Shown in pieces: positions 23,939-32,860 of a stretch of DNA of 33,046 nt. Origin of the DNA: JTS-RE9 sp964649195 (GTDB lineage Bacteria; Planctomycetota; Phycisphaerae; Phycisphaerales; Phycisphaeraceae); contig CAZYPK010000042.1 in NCBI GenBank assembly GCA_964649195.1, forward strand, positions 1 to 33,046, in the 5' to 3' direction. Under the pieces are notes generated by a model. It did not search any database. It was not told where the DNA came from and saw only the letters and a list, made by a program, of their open reading frames with translations. The position numbers and the translations under genes are program-made. Numbering within the stretch: the first letter of the stretch is position 1; every line of letters begins with the position of its first letter.

Positions 23939-25381
23939 ATGCCGCGACTGTTCACGATCCTCTTTCTCCTCGCCCTGCCGCCGGCGCCCATGCTGCTGGC
24001 CGACCGGCCGCCCAACATCATCATGGTGCTCGTCGATGACTATGGCTGGACCGATCTCTCCTACACCGCCGGTCAGGGCGGGGGCAGCAAGCTTTATGAG
24101 ACGCCCCACATCGACAAGCTGGCCGCACGAGGCGTCCGCTTCTCCAACGCTTATTCCGCCTGCACCGTCTGCTCCCCCACCCGTGCCGCCCTGATGACCG
24201 GCAAATATCCCGCACGCCTTCGCATCACCGACTGGATCGCCGGCCACGGCAGGCCTCACGCCAAACTGCTTCCGCCTGACTGGACGAAGTTTCTCCCGCG
24301 CGAAGAAACCACCATCGCCGAGGCCCTGAAAACCAAGGGCTACACCACCGCGGCGATCGGCAAGTGGCACCTGGGCAATGCGAGCCAAGGCCATCCCGAT
24401 GCCCACGGCTTCGATGCGAACCTGGGCGGCTACGAACGCGGGCAGCCGCCAAGCTACTTCGCGCCCTACAAGATTCCCACGCTCAAGGAAGGCCCGGCCG
24501 GCGAATATCTCACCGACCGCGAGGCGATCGAAGCCTGTGCCTTCATCGAGGCCAACAAGGCCGGGCCGTTCTTCATTTATCTGCCGCACTACACCGTGCA
24601 TTCACCGCTTCAGGCGAAGCAGGACAAGGTGGAGAAATACCGGAGGAAGATCGCCGCGATGAAGGAGGCCGGGACGCTCGGCGCTCACGGCCATGCGGTC
24701 TATGCCGCGATGATTGAAAGCCTCGACGAGGCGATGGGCGCGATGGTCGCCAAGCTCGAAGAGCTGAAACTGATGGACCACACCATCATCCTCTTCACCG
24801 GCGACAACGGCGGCCAGCTCGGCACGACCCACAACAAACCCGCGCGGGCCGGCAAAGGCTCCGCCTACGACGGCGGGGTGCGCGTGCCGCTGCTGATCCA
24901 CGCGCCGGGCATCGCCAAAGCCGGCGCGCTCTGCGAAGAGCCGGTCATCACCACCGACCTCTTTGCAACGATGATCGACCTGGCCGGCGTGAAGGATGAT
25001 CCGCGCGGCCAAGCGAGGATCGACGGCCTGAGCCTCGCGCCCCTGCTCAAGAATCCCGCCGCCCGACTCGATCGCACCGCCATCCACTGGCACTACCCCC
25101 ACTACCACCCCGGCGGCGCCACGCCCTACAGCGCGATCCGCGCCGGCGATTGGAAACTGATCCACTTCTACGAAGACAATCGCCTGGAACTCTACAACCT
25201 CAAGGATGACATCGGCGAGTCCAAGGACCTCTCAGCCACCCATCTGAAACAGAAGCAGGAACTCCACGAGCAATTGAACCAATGGCGGACGCAGGTCGCG
25301 GCGCAGCCTCCGCTGGCCAATCCGAATCACGATCCCGAAAAGAATGCGGGGAAGAACAAGGGAACCGACAAGACCAAGTGA
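23939..25381 (+). CDS. Secreted sulfatase (arylsulfatase A-like)
   Basis: The 480-residue product has a short signal peptide (residues 1-21). RPPNIIMVLVDDYGWTDL provides the first metal-binding Asp pair. The formylglycine site is C78-S-P-T-R82 in CTVCSPTRAALMTGKYP, so an anaerobic or FGE-type maturase is needed. GKWHLG and the later FTGDNGG complete the active site. It hydrolyses sulfate esters, probably from polysaccharides, in the periplasm or outside. The C-terminal region resembles the planctomycete sulfatase subfamily with a Lys-rich tail. A GAGGAG lies 9-14 bp upstream of the ATG. The specific substrate is unknown. Confidence 0.95.
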   Translation: MPRLFTILFLLALPPAPMLLADRPPNIIMVLVDDYGWTDLSYTAGQGGGSKLYETPHIDKLAARGVRFSNAYSACTVCSPTRAALMTGKYPARLRITDWIAGHGRPHAKLLPPDWTKFLPREETTIAEALKTKGYTTAAIGKWHLGNASQGHPDAHGFDANLGGYERGQPPSYFAPYKIPTLKEGPAGEYLTDREAIEACAFIEANKAGPFFIYLPHYTVHSPLQAKQDKVEKYRRKIAAMKEAGTLGAHGHAVYAAMIESLDEAMGAMVAKLEELKLMDHTIILFTGDNGGQLGTTHNKPARAGKGSAYDGGVRVPLLIHAPGIAKAGALCEEPVITTDLFATMIDLAGVKDDPRGQARIDGLSLAPLLKNPAARLDRTAIHWHYPHYHPGGATPYSAIRAGDWKLIHFYEDNRLELYNLKDDIGESKDLSATHLKQKQELHEQLNQWRTQVAAQPPLANPNHDPEKNAGKNKGTDKTK

Positions 25382-25391
25382 AGCGGGGCCA

Positions 25392-25613
25392 CAGGGTAAA
25401 AGCATATGGCTAAAGAACAGGTGAAGCCCCACCCGGAAGGGTGAGGGCCAAGGGGCATCCAATCCACGGCTTGCTCCCGACCGAACCACCGATCTCGACG
25501 GAAACTGCACTTTTGCACTGCGTTCGAGATGGGGCTGTTGATTGGACGACCCTTGGCCCTCGCCCTTCCGGGCGGGGCTTAATCCCGAACTCAGGTCATA
25601 TGCTTTCACCCTG
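25392..25613. repeat. 222-bp nested palindrome (class C)
   Basis: Its termini are cagggtaaaagcatatg (25392-25408) and catatgctttcaccctg (25597-25613). Next come 38-bp imperfect arms at about 25424-25462 and 25542-25580 (aagcccc-cccggaaggg type). An inner hairpin is at about 25493-25531 (atctcgacg/cgttcgagat). A third copy of the terminus lies at 44-60. It occupies most of the spacer before eboE and has no coding potential. Confidence 0.9.
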
Positions 25614-25666
25614 AGCGGGACCATCGGAAACTTGGCATTCATGATCGCCCGTTCTACCCTGTTGCG

Positions 25667-26842
25667 ATGCGCGACATCCTCGGTGAAAACACAATCCTTG
25701 GCTATTGCACGAACGTCCATGCCGGGCAGACCTTCGCGCTGACCATGGCCAACCTCGAAGCCTGCGCCGTGCCCATTCGCAGACTGGTCAGCCCCGACCA
25801 TCCGATGGGTGTGGGCCTGTGGCTGTCGCACGAGGCGGCCTCGCAGATTCTGGGCGGTGATCGCGTGACGGAGTTTTCCGACTGGCTCAAACACCGCGAC
25901 CTGATGACCTACACGATCAACGGTTTTCCGTTCGGCAACTTCCACGAGAAGCATGTCAAGCACAAGGTCTATCACCCTGAGTGGTGCGACCAGTCGCGCC
26001 TCGATTACACGAGGAACCTTGCCGACATTCTGGTGCACCTGCTGGGCGAGGATGACAAGGAAGGCTCCATCTCCACGCTGCCCATCGGCTGGCGCGAATC
26101 GATCGCCGCCGATGAGGACAAGTCCTTCGCCGCGGCCGGGAACCTGGTCAGGCTCTGCGATCACCTGGCGCGGATCGAGGATGTCACCGGCAAGCTGATT
26201 CATGTCGATCTGGAACCGGAGCCGGGCTGCTATCTGGACACCTCGCAGGATGTCGTGGACTTTTTCAAGGATGAGCTTTTCCTGCTGGGCAACGAGCATC
26301 GCCTGCGCCGGTACCTGCGCGTGTGCCACGATGTCTGTCATGCGGCGGTGATGTTTGAGTCACAGGAACACGCCCTGCGCAACTATCAATCGCATGGCAT
26401 CGCGGTGGGCAAGGTGCAGCTCTCCAGCGCGGTGCGGGCGCGGTTCGATCTCATGGATGATCGCGATCGCATCGACGCCCTGGCTCAGTTGGGCCAGTTC
26501 CGCGAGGAGCGTTACCTGCATCAGACGGTCGCCAAAATCACCGGCGGCCACTTCTTCGATGATCTGCCTTTGGCCATCGCCCAGTTCGACCACACCCCGC
26601 CGCCGACGGTGGAATGGCGCACGCATTTTCATGTGCCGCTGTTCCTGGAAAAGTTCGGGCTGCTCGAATCGACGCAGGATGAGGTGATCCGCTGCCTGTC
26701 GCTGGTGGGCGAGCTGACCGACTGCAAACATTTCGAGGTCGAGACCTACGCCTGGGGCGTGCTGCCGGAGGAACTGCGCTGCGTCGATCTGGTGGAAGGC
26801 ATCGCGCAGGAACTGAAATGGGTCAGGCAACATGCGGGATGA
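25667..26842 (+). CDS. eboE: EboE, metabolite-traffic (ebo cluster) TIM-barrel protein
   Basis: The 391-residue product resembles xylose isomerase/AP endonuclease-type TIM barrels. Its pattern is the one I recall for EboE: GYCTNVHAGQTFALTMANL at the start, RLVSPDHPMGVGLWLS, YTINGFPFGNFHEKHVKHKVYHPEW, GSISTLPIGWR, KLIHVDLEPEPGCYLDTS, LRVCHDVCHAAVMFE, and GKVQLSSAVR. Conserved Glu, Asp and His residues in these blocks would form a metal site. In cyanobacteria the ebo cluster supports export of scytonemin precursors to the periplasm; the reaction of EboE is not established. It is followed by eboC and eboF on the same strand. No Shine-Dalgarno is seen. Confidence 0.85.
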   Translation: MRDILGENTILGYCTNVHAGQTFALTMANLEACAVPIRRLVSPDHPMGVGLWLSHEAASQILGGDRVTEFSDWLKHRDLMTYTINGFPFGNFHEKHVKHKVYHPEWCDQSRLDYTRNLADILVHLLGEDDKEGSISTLPIGWRESIAADEDKSFAAAGNLVRLCDHLARIEDVTGKLIHVDLEPEPGCYLDTSQDVVDFFKDELFLLGNEHRLRRYLRVCHDVCHAAVMFESQEHALRNYQSHGIAVGKVQLSSAVRARFDLMDDRDRIDALAQLGQFREERYLHQTVAKITGGHFFDDLPLAIAQFDHTPPPTVEWRTHFHVPLFLEKFGLLESTQDEVIRCLSLVGELTDCKHFEVETYAWGVLPEELRCVDLVEGIAQELKWVRQHAG

Positions 26843-26951
26843 AAATACGGAATTCGTGCTTTGAGTTTCGTGCTTTGCATCGGCCATCTCCGTTCGCCAA
26901 GGCGAACGGCCAAATGCGCCGGCCCTGCGCTTCGTATTTGATTTTCCTCCA

Positions 26952-27875
26952 ATGGTTTCTTTGACGCTCAAATCCCGTCTGACCGCCTGGCTTGAGCTTT
27001 GCCGCATCAGCAATCTGCCGACGATCTGGACCAACGTGCTGGCGGGCGGCGCCATCGCATGGGGGTTTGGCTGGCGCGCGACCTATCAGGACGGGTCGGT
27101 TTTCGTTCCCGAATATCGGTGGAAGATGGCGATCCTCATCGGCCTGGCGATGTCGCTTTTCTACGTGGCGGGCATGGCGCTCAATGACCTGGCCGACGCC
27201 GCCATCGACAGGCAGGAGCGTCCCGACCGGCCGATCCCTTCGGGCCGCATCGGTGCGACGGCGGCGCTGAACTTCATCATCACCTGCTTCGTCGCCGGGC
27301 TGCTGATCATCTGGTGGCATCAGCCCGGGGCGATGGTCTTTGCGCTTCTGCTGCTGGTGATGATCCTGGCCTACGACTTCACGCACAAGGTTTTTCCCGG
27401 CGCGGTCCTGTTCATGGGCGCCTGCCGCTCGCTGGTGATTCTGATCGCGGCCACCGGCTCGACCGATTCGCAGTTCCATCGCGTGGCGCTGCCGCTGGCG
27501 GGGATCATGGGGGTTTACATCGTGGCGATCACCATCATCGCCCGGGGCGAGACGGAGGACCGCATCGGCCATCGCAAGTGGCTGGCGGTGGTGATGCCGG
27601 TGATGCTGCTGGCGATGTTCGCCATCGTGCGGCCACCGGACTGGAAGGCCCCGGCGCTGGGCGGCTTCATTCTTTCGCTCTGGCTGGCGCAGCCGGTGCG
27701 TCATGTTTTTTCGCGGCCGCCGCGGACGATGAAGGCGATCCTGACCTGGCTCAGCGGCATCTGCCTGATCGATGCGTATATTCTGACGCTGCTGGGCGCC
27801 CTGCCGATGGCGCTGATCGCCTGCGGCTGCTTCGCGCTCACCGCGTGGGGGCACCGGAGGATCATGGGAACTTAG
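26952..27875 (+). CDS. eboC: EboC, UbiA-like prenyltransferase of the ebo cluster
   Basis: The 307-residue membrane protein has about eight hydrophobic segments. The first Asp-rich site is LNDLADAAIDRQERPDRPIPSG, typical of UbiA enzymes and close to the EboC form. LCRISNLPTIWTNVLAGGAIA at the N-terminus is also EboC-like. The second Asp motif is weak or altered; the nearest charged block is ARGETEDRIGHRK. That agrees with the idea that EboC acts on an unusual substrate or in a non-catalytic way, which is inference. It lies 109 bp after eboE and 128 bp before eboF, and the second gap is filled by a heptamer palindrome. Confidence 0.82.
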   Translation: MVSLTLKSRLTAWLELCRISNLPTIWTNVLAGGAIAWGFGWRATYQDGSVFVPEYRWKMAILIGLAMSLFYVAGMALNDLADAAIDRQERPDRPIPSGRIGATAALNFIITCFVAGLLIIWWHQPGAMVFALLLLVMILAYDFTHKVFPGAVLFMGACRSLVILIAATGSTDSQFHRVALPLAGIMGVYIVAITIIARGETEDRIGHRKWLAVVMPVMLLAMFAIVRPPDWKAPALGGFILSLWLAQPVRHVFSRPPRTMKAILTWLSGICLIDAYILTLLGALPMALIACGCFALTAWGHRRIMGT

Positions 27876-28003
27876 GGATTTCGGATTGCGGATTGCGGAT
27901 TGCGGATTTGCGATTTCGGATTTGTGATTTCAAATCTCAAATCTCAAATTTGAAATCCAAAATCCAAAATCCGAAATCCCCAATCCGAAATCCGAAATCC
28001 GAA
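27876..28003. repeat. Class G heptamer palindrome abutting the eboF start
   Basis: Left half: ggattgc/ggatttc units (27880-27930). Right half: complementary gaaatcc/aaatcca units (27935-28003). The period is about 7 bp. It begins right after the eboC stop and runs to the base before the eboF ATG, so the whole leader of eboF is this structure. Confidence 0.88.
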
Positions 28004-29563
28004 ATGCACAACACCGCCGTCATCCTCGTGGTCGGTCTCAATGAATCGCTCATCGGCGATCGCTGTCCGCGCATTCGTGACTTCATGAAGGCAGGTGCGA
28101 TGCGCAGGCTCAGGCCGGCGCTGCCTGCGGTCACCACCACGGTGCAGTCGTCGATGCTCACCGGCCTGCCTCCTTCACAGCACGGCATCGTGGCCAACGG
28201 CTGGTACAACCGCGAGATGGCGGAGGTGCAGTTCTGGAAGCAGTCGAACCCTCTCGTGCAAGGCGAAAAAGTCTGGGAAACAGCCCGAAAGCGCGATGAT
28301 TCCTTCACCGTGCTCAACATGTTCTGGTGGTACAACATGTACTCGTCGGCGGACTGGTCGGTGACGCCGCGTCCGATGTACAAGGCCGATGGCCGGAAGA
28401 TTCCCGACTGCTACAGCCACCCCGCTTCGCTGCGCGACGAGTTGCAGGCGGAGCTTGGCGCGTTTCCGCTGTTTCAGTTCTGGGGTCCGGGATCATCGAT
28501 CAGGTCTTCGCGCTGGATTGCGGATGCGACGATGCTGGCCTTTGGGAAAACGAATCCGTCGCTGACGCTGGTTTATCTGCCTCATCTGGATTATGCGTTT
28601 CAGAAGGAAGGGCCGCCGCGAAGAACGCGCAGCGAGGACGCTGCGGCTTTAGCAAACACGCGCAGCGAGGACGCTGCGGCTTTAGCAAACACGCGCAGCG
28701 AGGACGCTGCGGCTTTAGCAAACACGCGCAGCGGGGACGCTGCGGCTTTAGCAAACACGCGCAGCGGAGACGCTGCGGCTTGGAAGGCGGTTGCTGAGAT
28801 TGATGAGGTGGTGGGTGATCTGCTGGATTTTTTTGCGAAGCGGAATGTCAGGCCGATCATCGTCAGCGAGTATGGCATCGAAGCGGTGGATGATTCGATT
28901 CACATCAACCGCGTGCTGCGCGAAGCAGGTCTGTTGCGGGTGCGCCGGGAGCAGGGGCTGGAGCTGCTCGATGCGGGGGCGAGCGATGCGTTTGCCGTGG
29001 CGGATCATCAGATTGCACATGTTTATGTGAGAAGGCACGGAGGCACGGAGGCACGGAGGCACGGAGGGAAGGCAACTGTGAAGGATGTCGCAGCCATCTG
29101 CGGCAACATCCCCGGCATCGAGCATGTGCTCGATCGTGAAGCGCAACAACACTGGAACATCGCCCACGAGCGCAGCGGCGATCTGGTGCTCATCGCCGAT
29201 GCAAGACACTGGTTCAGTTACGACCACTGGCTCGATGATGCCAAGGCTCCCGACTTTGCCCGCACCGTCGATATTCACCGCAAGCCCGGCTACGACCCGC
29301 TCGAACTTTTCATCGATCCCGCCATTCGCTTTCCCAAACTAAAAATCGCCTGGCGGCTGTTTCAGCGGAAGATTCTCAGGCAGCGCACGCTGCTCGACGT
29401 GATCCCGCTGGATACGAAGCTGGTGCGCGGCTCGCATGGCCGGGTCGATCAGCCTGCCGACATGCAGCCGGTGATCATTTCGCAGCAGCCGCTGCCCGAG
29501 GCGGAGGCGCTGCCCTGCACGATGGTCCGCGATCTGATCCTGGCGAGTCTTTTCAATCAGTAA
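28004..29563 (+). CDS. eboF: EboF, alkaline-phosphatase-superfamily protein with repeat insertions
   Basis: The 519-residue product resembles nucleotide pyrophosphatase/phosphodiesterases. The likely nucleophile is T46 in PAVTTTVQSSMLTGLPPSQHGIV. YLPHLDY gives one metal-ligand region. The usual Asp of the first strand is Asn (VVGLNES), and the usual D-H pair is E-Y (VSEYGIEAV); I recall the latter as normal for EboF. SIHINRVLREAGLL and AFAVADHQIAHVYV are also EboF-like. Two in-frame repeat insertions are present: five copies of an 11-residue unit (residues about 208-260) and an RRHGGTEA repeat (about 344-358). Both sit at loop positions, so the fold may tolerate them. The ATG at 28004 directly follows a palindromic array. 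Catalytic activity is uncertain. Confidence 0.84.
   Translation: MHNTAVILVVGLNESLIGDRCPRIRDFMKAGAMRRLRPALPAVTTTVQSSMLTGLPPSQHGIVANGWYNREMAEVQFWKQSNPLVQGEKVWETARKRDDSFTVLNMFWWYNMYSSADWSVTPRPMYKADGRKIPDCYSHPASLRDELQAELGAFPLFQFWGPGSSIRSSRWIADATMLAFGKTNPSLTLVYLPHLDYAFQKEGPPRRTRSEDAAALANTRSEDAAALANTRSEDAAALANTRSGDAAALANTRSGDAAAWKAVAEIDEVVGDLLDFFAKRNVRPIIVSEYGIEAVDDSIHINRVLREAGLLRVRREQGLELLDAGASDAFAVADHQIAHVYVRRHGGTEARRHGGKATVKDVAAICGNIPGIEHVLDREAQQHWNIAHERSGDLVLIADARHWFSYDHWLDDAKAPDFARTVDIHRKPGYDPLELFIDPAIRFPKLKIAWRLFQRKILRQRTLLDVIPLDTKLVRGSHGRVDQPADMQPVIISQQPLPEAEALPCTMVRDLILASLFNQ
28626..28781 (+). repeat. 33-bp tandem repeat inside eboF (4.7 copies)
   Basis: Units start at 28626, 28659, 28692, 28725 and 28758 (the last is partial). 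They are nearly identical, with g/a changes only in the later copies. Each unit holds the inverted repeat cgcagcg-agga-cgctgcg. The unit is 11 codons and reads as TRSEDAAALAN. There are no spacers, so it is not a CRISPR array. Confidence 0.95.
29033..29064 (+). repeat. 8-bp tandem repeat inside eboF (4 perfect copies)
   Basis: The unit aggcacgg is repeated four times without error, followed by agggaagg. The unit is not a multiple of three, so gain or loss of one copy would shift the frame of eboF. Confidence 0.93.
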
Positions 29564-29785
29564 CCGACAGGCCCGGCATACCAATAGTCGGCGGTTGTGT
29601 GCATGGCTAATAGAAAACCAGGAAATCAGGAAATCAGGAAAGCACGAAATCAACGCGGGCCACACGATATTTCCGGATCGCATCGCCTGCTTTTCGTGGT
29701 TTGATGTAGGATTTGCGGCTGCAACAATGTCGCGCCCCGCCGGTTCACCAGGCTTGACGCACTTTTTTCATTTTGAAGGAATGAC

Positions 29786-32700
29786 ATGATCAGGCGAAAT
29801 CCGCTTCACGTTTGCGTTCTGTCGCTGCTGCTGGCGTCGTTGGCGGTTCCCGTCGCGGCCCAGAACAAATCCAAGGCCGAGGAAGCGCCCCATTGGATAT
29901 GGCTGGGTCGGGCCAAGGACGACCAGACGATTTACATTCGCCATGTCTTCGACATCCCAGGCCCGCTGGCCGCGAAAAACGGCGGCGTTCTCGCCGCCAC
30001 CTGCGACAACCACATGACCGTCTTCATCAACGGCAAACAGGTCGCCAGGAGCAGCCAGTGGCAACAACCCGTGCGCCTGGATGTGACCGCGCATCTCAAG
30101 ACCGGCAGGAACATCATCGCCGTCGAAGCGAAAAACGACGGCGGCATCGCGGCCTTCATCGCCAGGCTCGATCTGCAATTGCAGAACAAGGAACGCGCGA
30201 CGATCATCAGCGACAAGAGCTGGCTCGTCAGCGAACGCTCCGCGCCGGGCTGGACCGAACTCGATTTCAAAGCCGAGGGTTTCGTCGCGGCCACCAGCAT
30301 CGCCAGGCTCGGCGCGGGGCCTTGGGGCAATGTCTTCACCGGCGCAGCCGGCAGTCCTTCGGGCGGTACCGCCACGCCCGCCGACACTCTCAAACTCCTG
30401 CCCGGTTTCAAAGCCGAGTTGCTGCACTCGGTCCCCAAAGGCGAGCAAGGTTCGTGGGTCAATCTCTGCGTCGATCACAAAGGTCGCCTGATCGCATCGA
30501 ATCAAAACGGCATGCTCTATCGCATCACCGTTGATAAACCTGCCAAGGGTGAAGTCGAGATCGAACCGATCGAGGTTTACATCGTGCAGAACGGTCAGCG
30601 CAGGGGCCAACCCATCGGCAAGGCGCACGGCCTGTGTTGGGCGCATGATTCGCTCTACGTCGTCATCGGCGAAGGCGGCGGCATCGGCAACGGACTCTAC
30701 CGCCTGCGCGACACCGACGACGATGACAAGCTCGATCACGCCGAGTTTCTCAAGCCCATCCAAGGCAACGGCGAACATGGCCCGCACGCGATTCGCCTGG
30801 GACCCGACGGCAACCTCTGGGTCATGGCCGGCAATCACACCAATCCTCCCGCCGGCTACCTGCCCGACTCGCCCGTCAAGAACTTCGCCGAGGATCAACT
30901 GCTGCCCCGCAATCCCGACGGCAACGGACACGCCACCGGACGCATGGCGCCGGCCGGCTGGATCTGCCGCATCGACAAGGACGGCAAGGAGTGGTGGATG
31001 TTCAGCGCGGGATTCCGCAACCAGTTCGACTTCGACTGGAACCTCGACGGCGAAATGTTCACCTTCGACTCCGACAAGGAATGGGACACCGGCGTCTCCT
31101 GGTACAGACCCACCCGCGTCAACCACTGCACCAGCGGCTCCGAGTTCGGCTGGCGCTACGGCACCGGCAAATGGCCCGAGTATTACCCCGACAGCCTCGG
31201 CGCCGTCATCAACATCGGACGCGGCTCCCCCACCGGCGTCGTCGCCGGCACCGGCGCCAGGTTCCCCGCCAAGTACCAGAAGGCGATGTTCATCCTCGAC
31301 TGGACCTTCGGCAAGCTCTACGCCATTCACCTTCAGCCCCATGGCGCCAGCTACACCGCGACGAGTGAAGTCTTCGTGGAAGGAAAACCGCTGCCGTTGA
31401 CCGATGCCGTCATCGGCGCCGATGGCGCGATGTATTTCACCATCGGTGGACGCGGCACGCAGTCGGGCCTCTATCGTGTCACCTATGAAGGCGATGAATC
31501 GACGGCACAAGTCCCCGCCGTTGAGAATTCCGTCGGCAAGGCGGAGCGCGCCCTGCGCCGCAAGCTGGAATCGTTCCACGGCAAGCAGGATCCCGCGGCC
31601 GTCGATTTCGCCTGGCCGCATTTGAACAGCAGCGACCGCGCCATTCGCTTTGCCGCCCGCGTCGCCATCGAATGGCAGGAGCCTTCCAAGTGGGTCGATC
31701 GTGCATTGAATGAGACCAGGCCCACCGCCTTGATCAACGCCGTCGTCGCCGTCGCCCGCACCAATGACGAAACTCTTCTGAACAAGGCCGTCGCTTCGCT
31801 GAACAGGCTCAACCTCGCCAGGCTCACCGAAGAGCAGCAGCTTGAAGCCCTGCGCGCCTACGGTCTCTGCTTCATTCGCCTTGGCGGCCCACTGACGAAG
31901 CAACACTCGGCGGGTGAACCCGATACGGCACTGGCACAGGCCCTGGTGAAGAAGCTCGCGCCGCTCTTTCCGGGGAACAGCGAACTGGTCAATCGGGAGG
32001 TTGCCGCGCTGCTGATCTATTTGAATGATGACCAGATCGTGGGCAGGGCGATCACCCACATGGGCGGCCTGGTCACGCAGGAGGACCAGTTCTTTTACGG
32101 CTACGCCTTGCGCGTCGCCAAGGCCGGCTGGACGCCGCAGCTTCGCACGGCCCACTTCAGTTGGATGAACCTGGCCGGCTCGAAATATTCGGGCGGCCAC
32201 AGCTTCAAGAAGTTCATCGAGCAGGCCCGCCGCGATGCGCAGCTCACCATGACCGATGCGGAAAAAGCGACGCTCGCTTCGGTGATCAAGGGCGAAATCT
32301 CCGTCGATGTCGTGACGAACACCAAGCCTCGCCAGTATGTACACAACTGGCAGATGGATGACCTGACCCCCCTGCTCTCACAGGCCGCCGGCGGCCGCAA
32401 CTTCGAGCGAGGCAAGGAGGCGTTCGAAGCCGCCCAGTGCGCCAAGTGTCATCGCTTCAACAACGACGGCGGCTCGACCGGCCCCGATCTGACCACCGTC
32501 GGCAACCGCTTCAGCCCCGCCGACCTGCTCGAAGCCATCGTGCTCCCTTCAAAGGTCGTCTCCGATCAATACGCCCCGACCGAAATCGAAACCGAGGATG
32601 GCGACCGACTGGTCGGCAAAATCGAAAAGGAGGACGAAACATCGCTGAGCCTCGTCACCAACCCCTTCGGCGGTGAAGCGACGATCATTCCCAAGAAAAA

Positions 32701-32839
32701 CATCGTCAAACGCTCCATCAGCAAAACCTCCCTCATGCCCACCGGCCTGATCAGCATCCTCCAGAAGGATGAAGTCCTGGACATGATCGCCTACCTGCGC
32801 TCCGGCGCCAACAAGAAGGACAAGGCGTTCCAGAAGTAG
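29786..32839 (+). CDS. Secreted PVC-type haem-binding (CxxCH) protein with sorbosone-dehydrogenase-like propeller
   Basis: The 1017-residue product has a signal peptide (residues 1-25). A jelly-roll domain follows (about 35-175, with FINGKQVARSSQW and LDVTAHLKTGRNIIAVEAKN, as in glycoside-hydrolase-associated sandwiches). Next is a beta-propeller of the glucose/sorbosone dehydrogenase kind (about 200-570, with KAHGLCWAHDSLYV, HGPHAIRLGPDGNLWV and AGFRNQFDFDWNLDGEMF), then a HEAT-like helical region (about 590-860). The C-terminus has a single c-type haem site, C885-A-K-C888-H889, followed by TGPDLTTVGNRFSPADLLEAIVLPSKVVSDQY, characteristic of the planctomycete/verrucomicrobial haem-binding domain. 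It probably oxidises sugars or polysaccharide fragments in the periplasm. A GAAGGA lies just upstream of the ATG. Confidence 0.92.
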   Translation: MIRRNPLHVCVLSLLLASLAVPVAAQNKSKAEEAPHWIWLGRAKDDQTIYIRHVFDIPGPLAAKNGGVLAATCDNHMTVFINGKQVARSSQWQQPVRLDVTAHLKTGRNIIAVEAKNDGGIAAFIARLDLQLQNKERATIISDKSWLVSERSAPGWTELDFKAEGFVAATSIARLGAGPWGNVFTGAAGSPSGGTATPADTLKLLPGFKAELLHSVPKGEQGSWVNLCVDHKGRLIASNQNGMLYRITVDKPAKGEVEIEPIEVYIVQNGQRRGQPIGKAHGLCWAHDSLYVVIGEGGGIGNGLYRLRDTDDDDKLDHAEFLKPIQGNGEHGPHAIRLGPDGNLWVMAGNHTNPPAGYLPDSPVKNFAEDQLLPRNPDGNGHATGRMAPAGWICRIDKDGKEWWMFSAGFRNQFDFDWNLDGEMFTFDSDKEWDTGVSWYRPTRVNHCTSGSEFGWRYGTGKWPEYYPDSLGAVINIGRGSPTGVVAGTGARFPAKYQKAMFILDWTFGKLYAIHLQPHGASYTATSEVFVEGKPLPLTDAVIGADGAMYFTIGGRGTQSGLYRVTYEGDESTAQVPAVENSVGKAERALRRKLESFHGKQDPAAVDFAWPHLNSSDRAIRFAARVAIEWQEPSKWVDRALNETRPTALINAVVAVARTNDETLLNKAVASLNRLNLARLTEEQQLEALRAYGLCFIRLGGPLTKQHSAGEPDTALAQALVKKLAPLFPGNSELVNREVAALLIYLNDDQIVGRAITHMGGLVTQEDQFFYGYALRVAKAGWTPQLRTAHFSWMNLAGSKYSGGHSFKKFIEQARRDAQLTMTDAEKATLASVIKGEISVDVVTNTKPRQYVHNWQMDDLTPLLSQAAGGRNFERGKEAFEAAQCAKCHRFNNDGGSTGPDLTTVGNRFSPADLLEAIVLPSKVVSDQYAPTEIETEDGDRLVGKIEKEDETSLSLVTNPFGGEATIIPKKNIVKRSISKTSLMPTGLISILQKDEVLDMIAYLRSGANKKDKAFQK

Positions 32840-32860
32840 AAGAAATGAAGCCGGGAACTC

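Noticed and set aside
28626..28781. Short CRISPR-like array
   Set aside because: Repeats are directly adjacent with no spacers, lie inside a coding frame, and no cas genes are present.
28500..28797. Alternative frames staying open across the 33-bp repeat in eboF
   Set aside because: Because the unit has no stop codon in several frames these are a by-product of the repeat. Only the eboF frame continues the enzyme domain on both sides.
29595..29789. 64-residue ORF before the haem protein gene
   Set aside because: It is composed partly of gaaatcag tandem repeats, has no recognisable features, and overlaps the next start.
29768..32344. 858-codon open frame antisense to the haem protein gene
   Set aside because: It is a high-GC shadow. 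The plus strand carries clear domains and a CxxCH site, and the antisense product resembles nothing.
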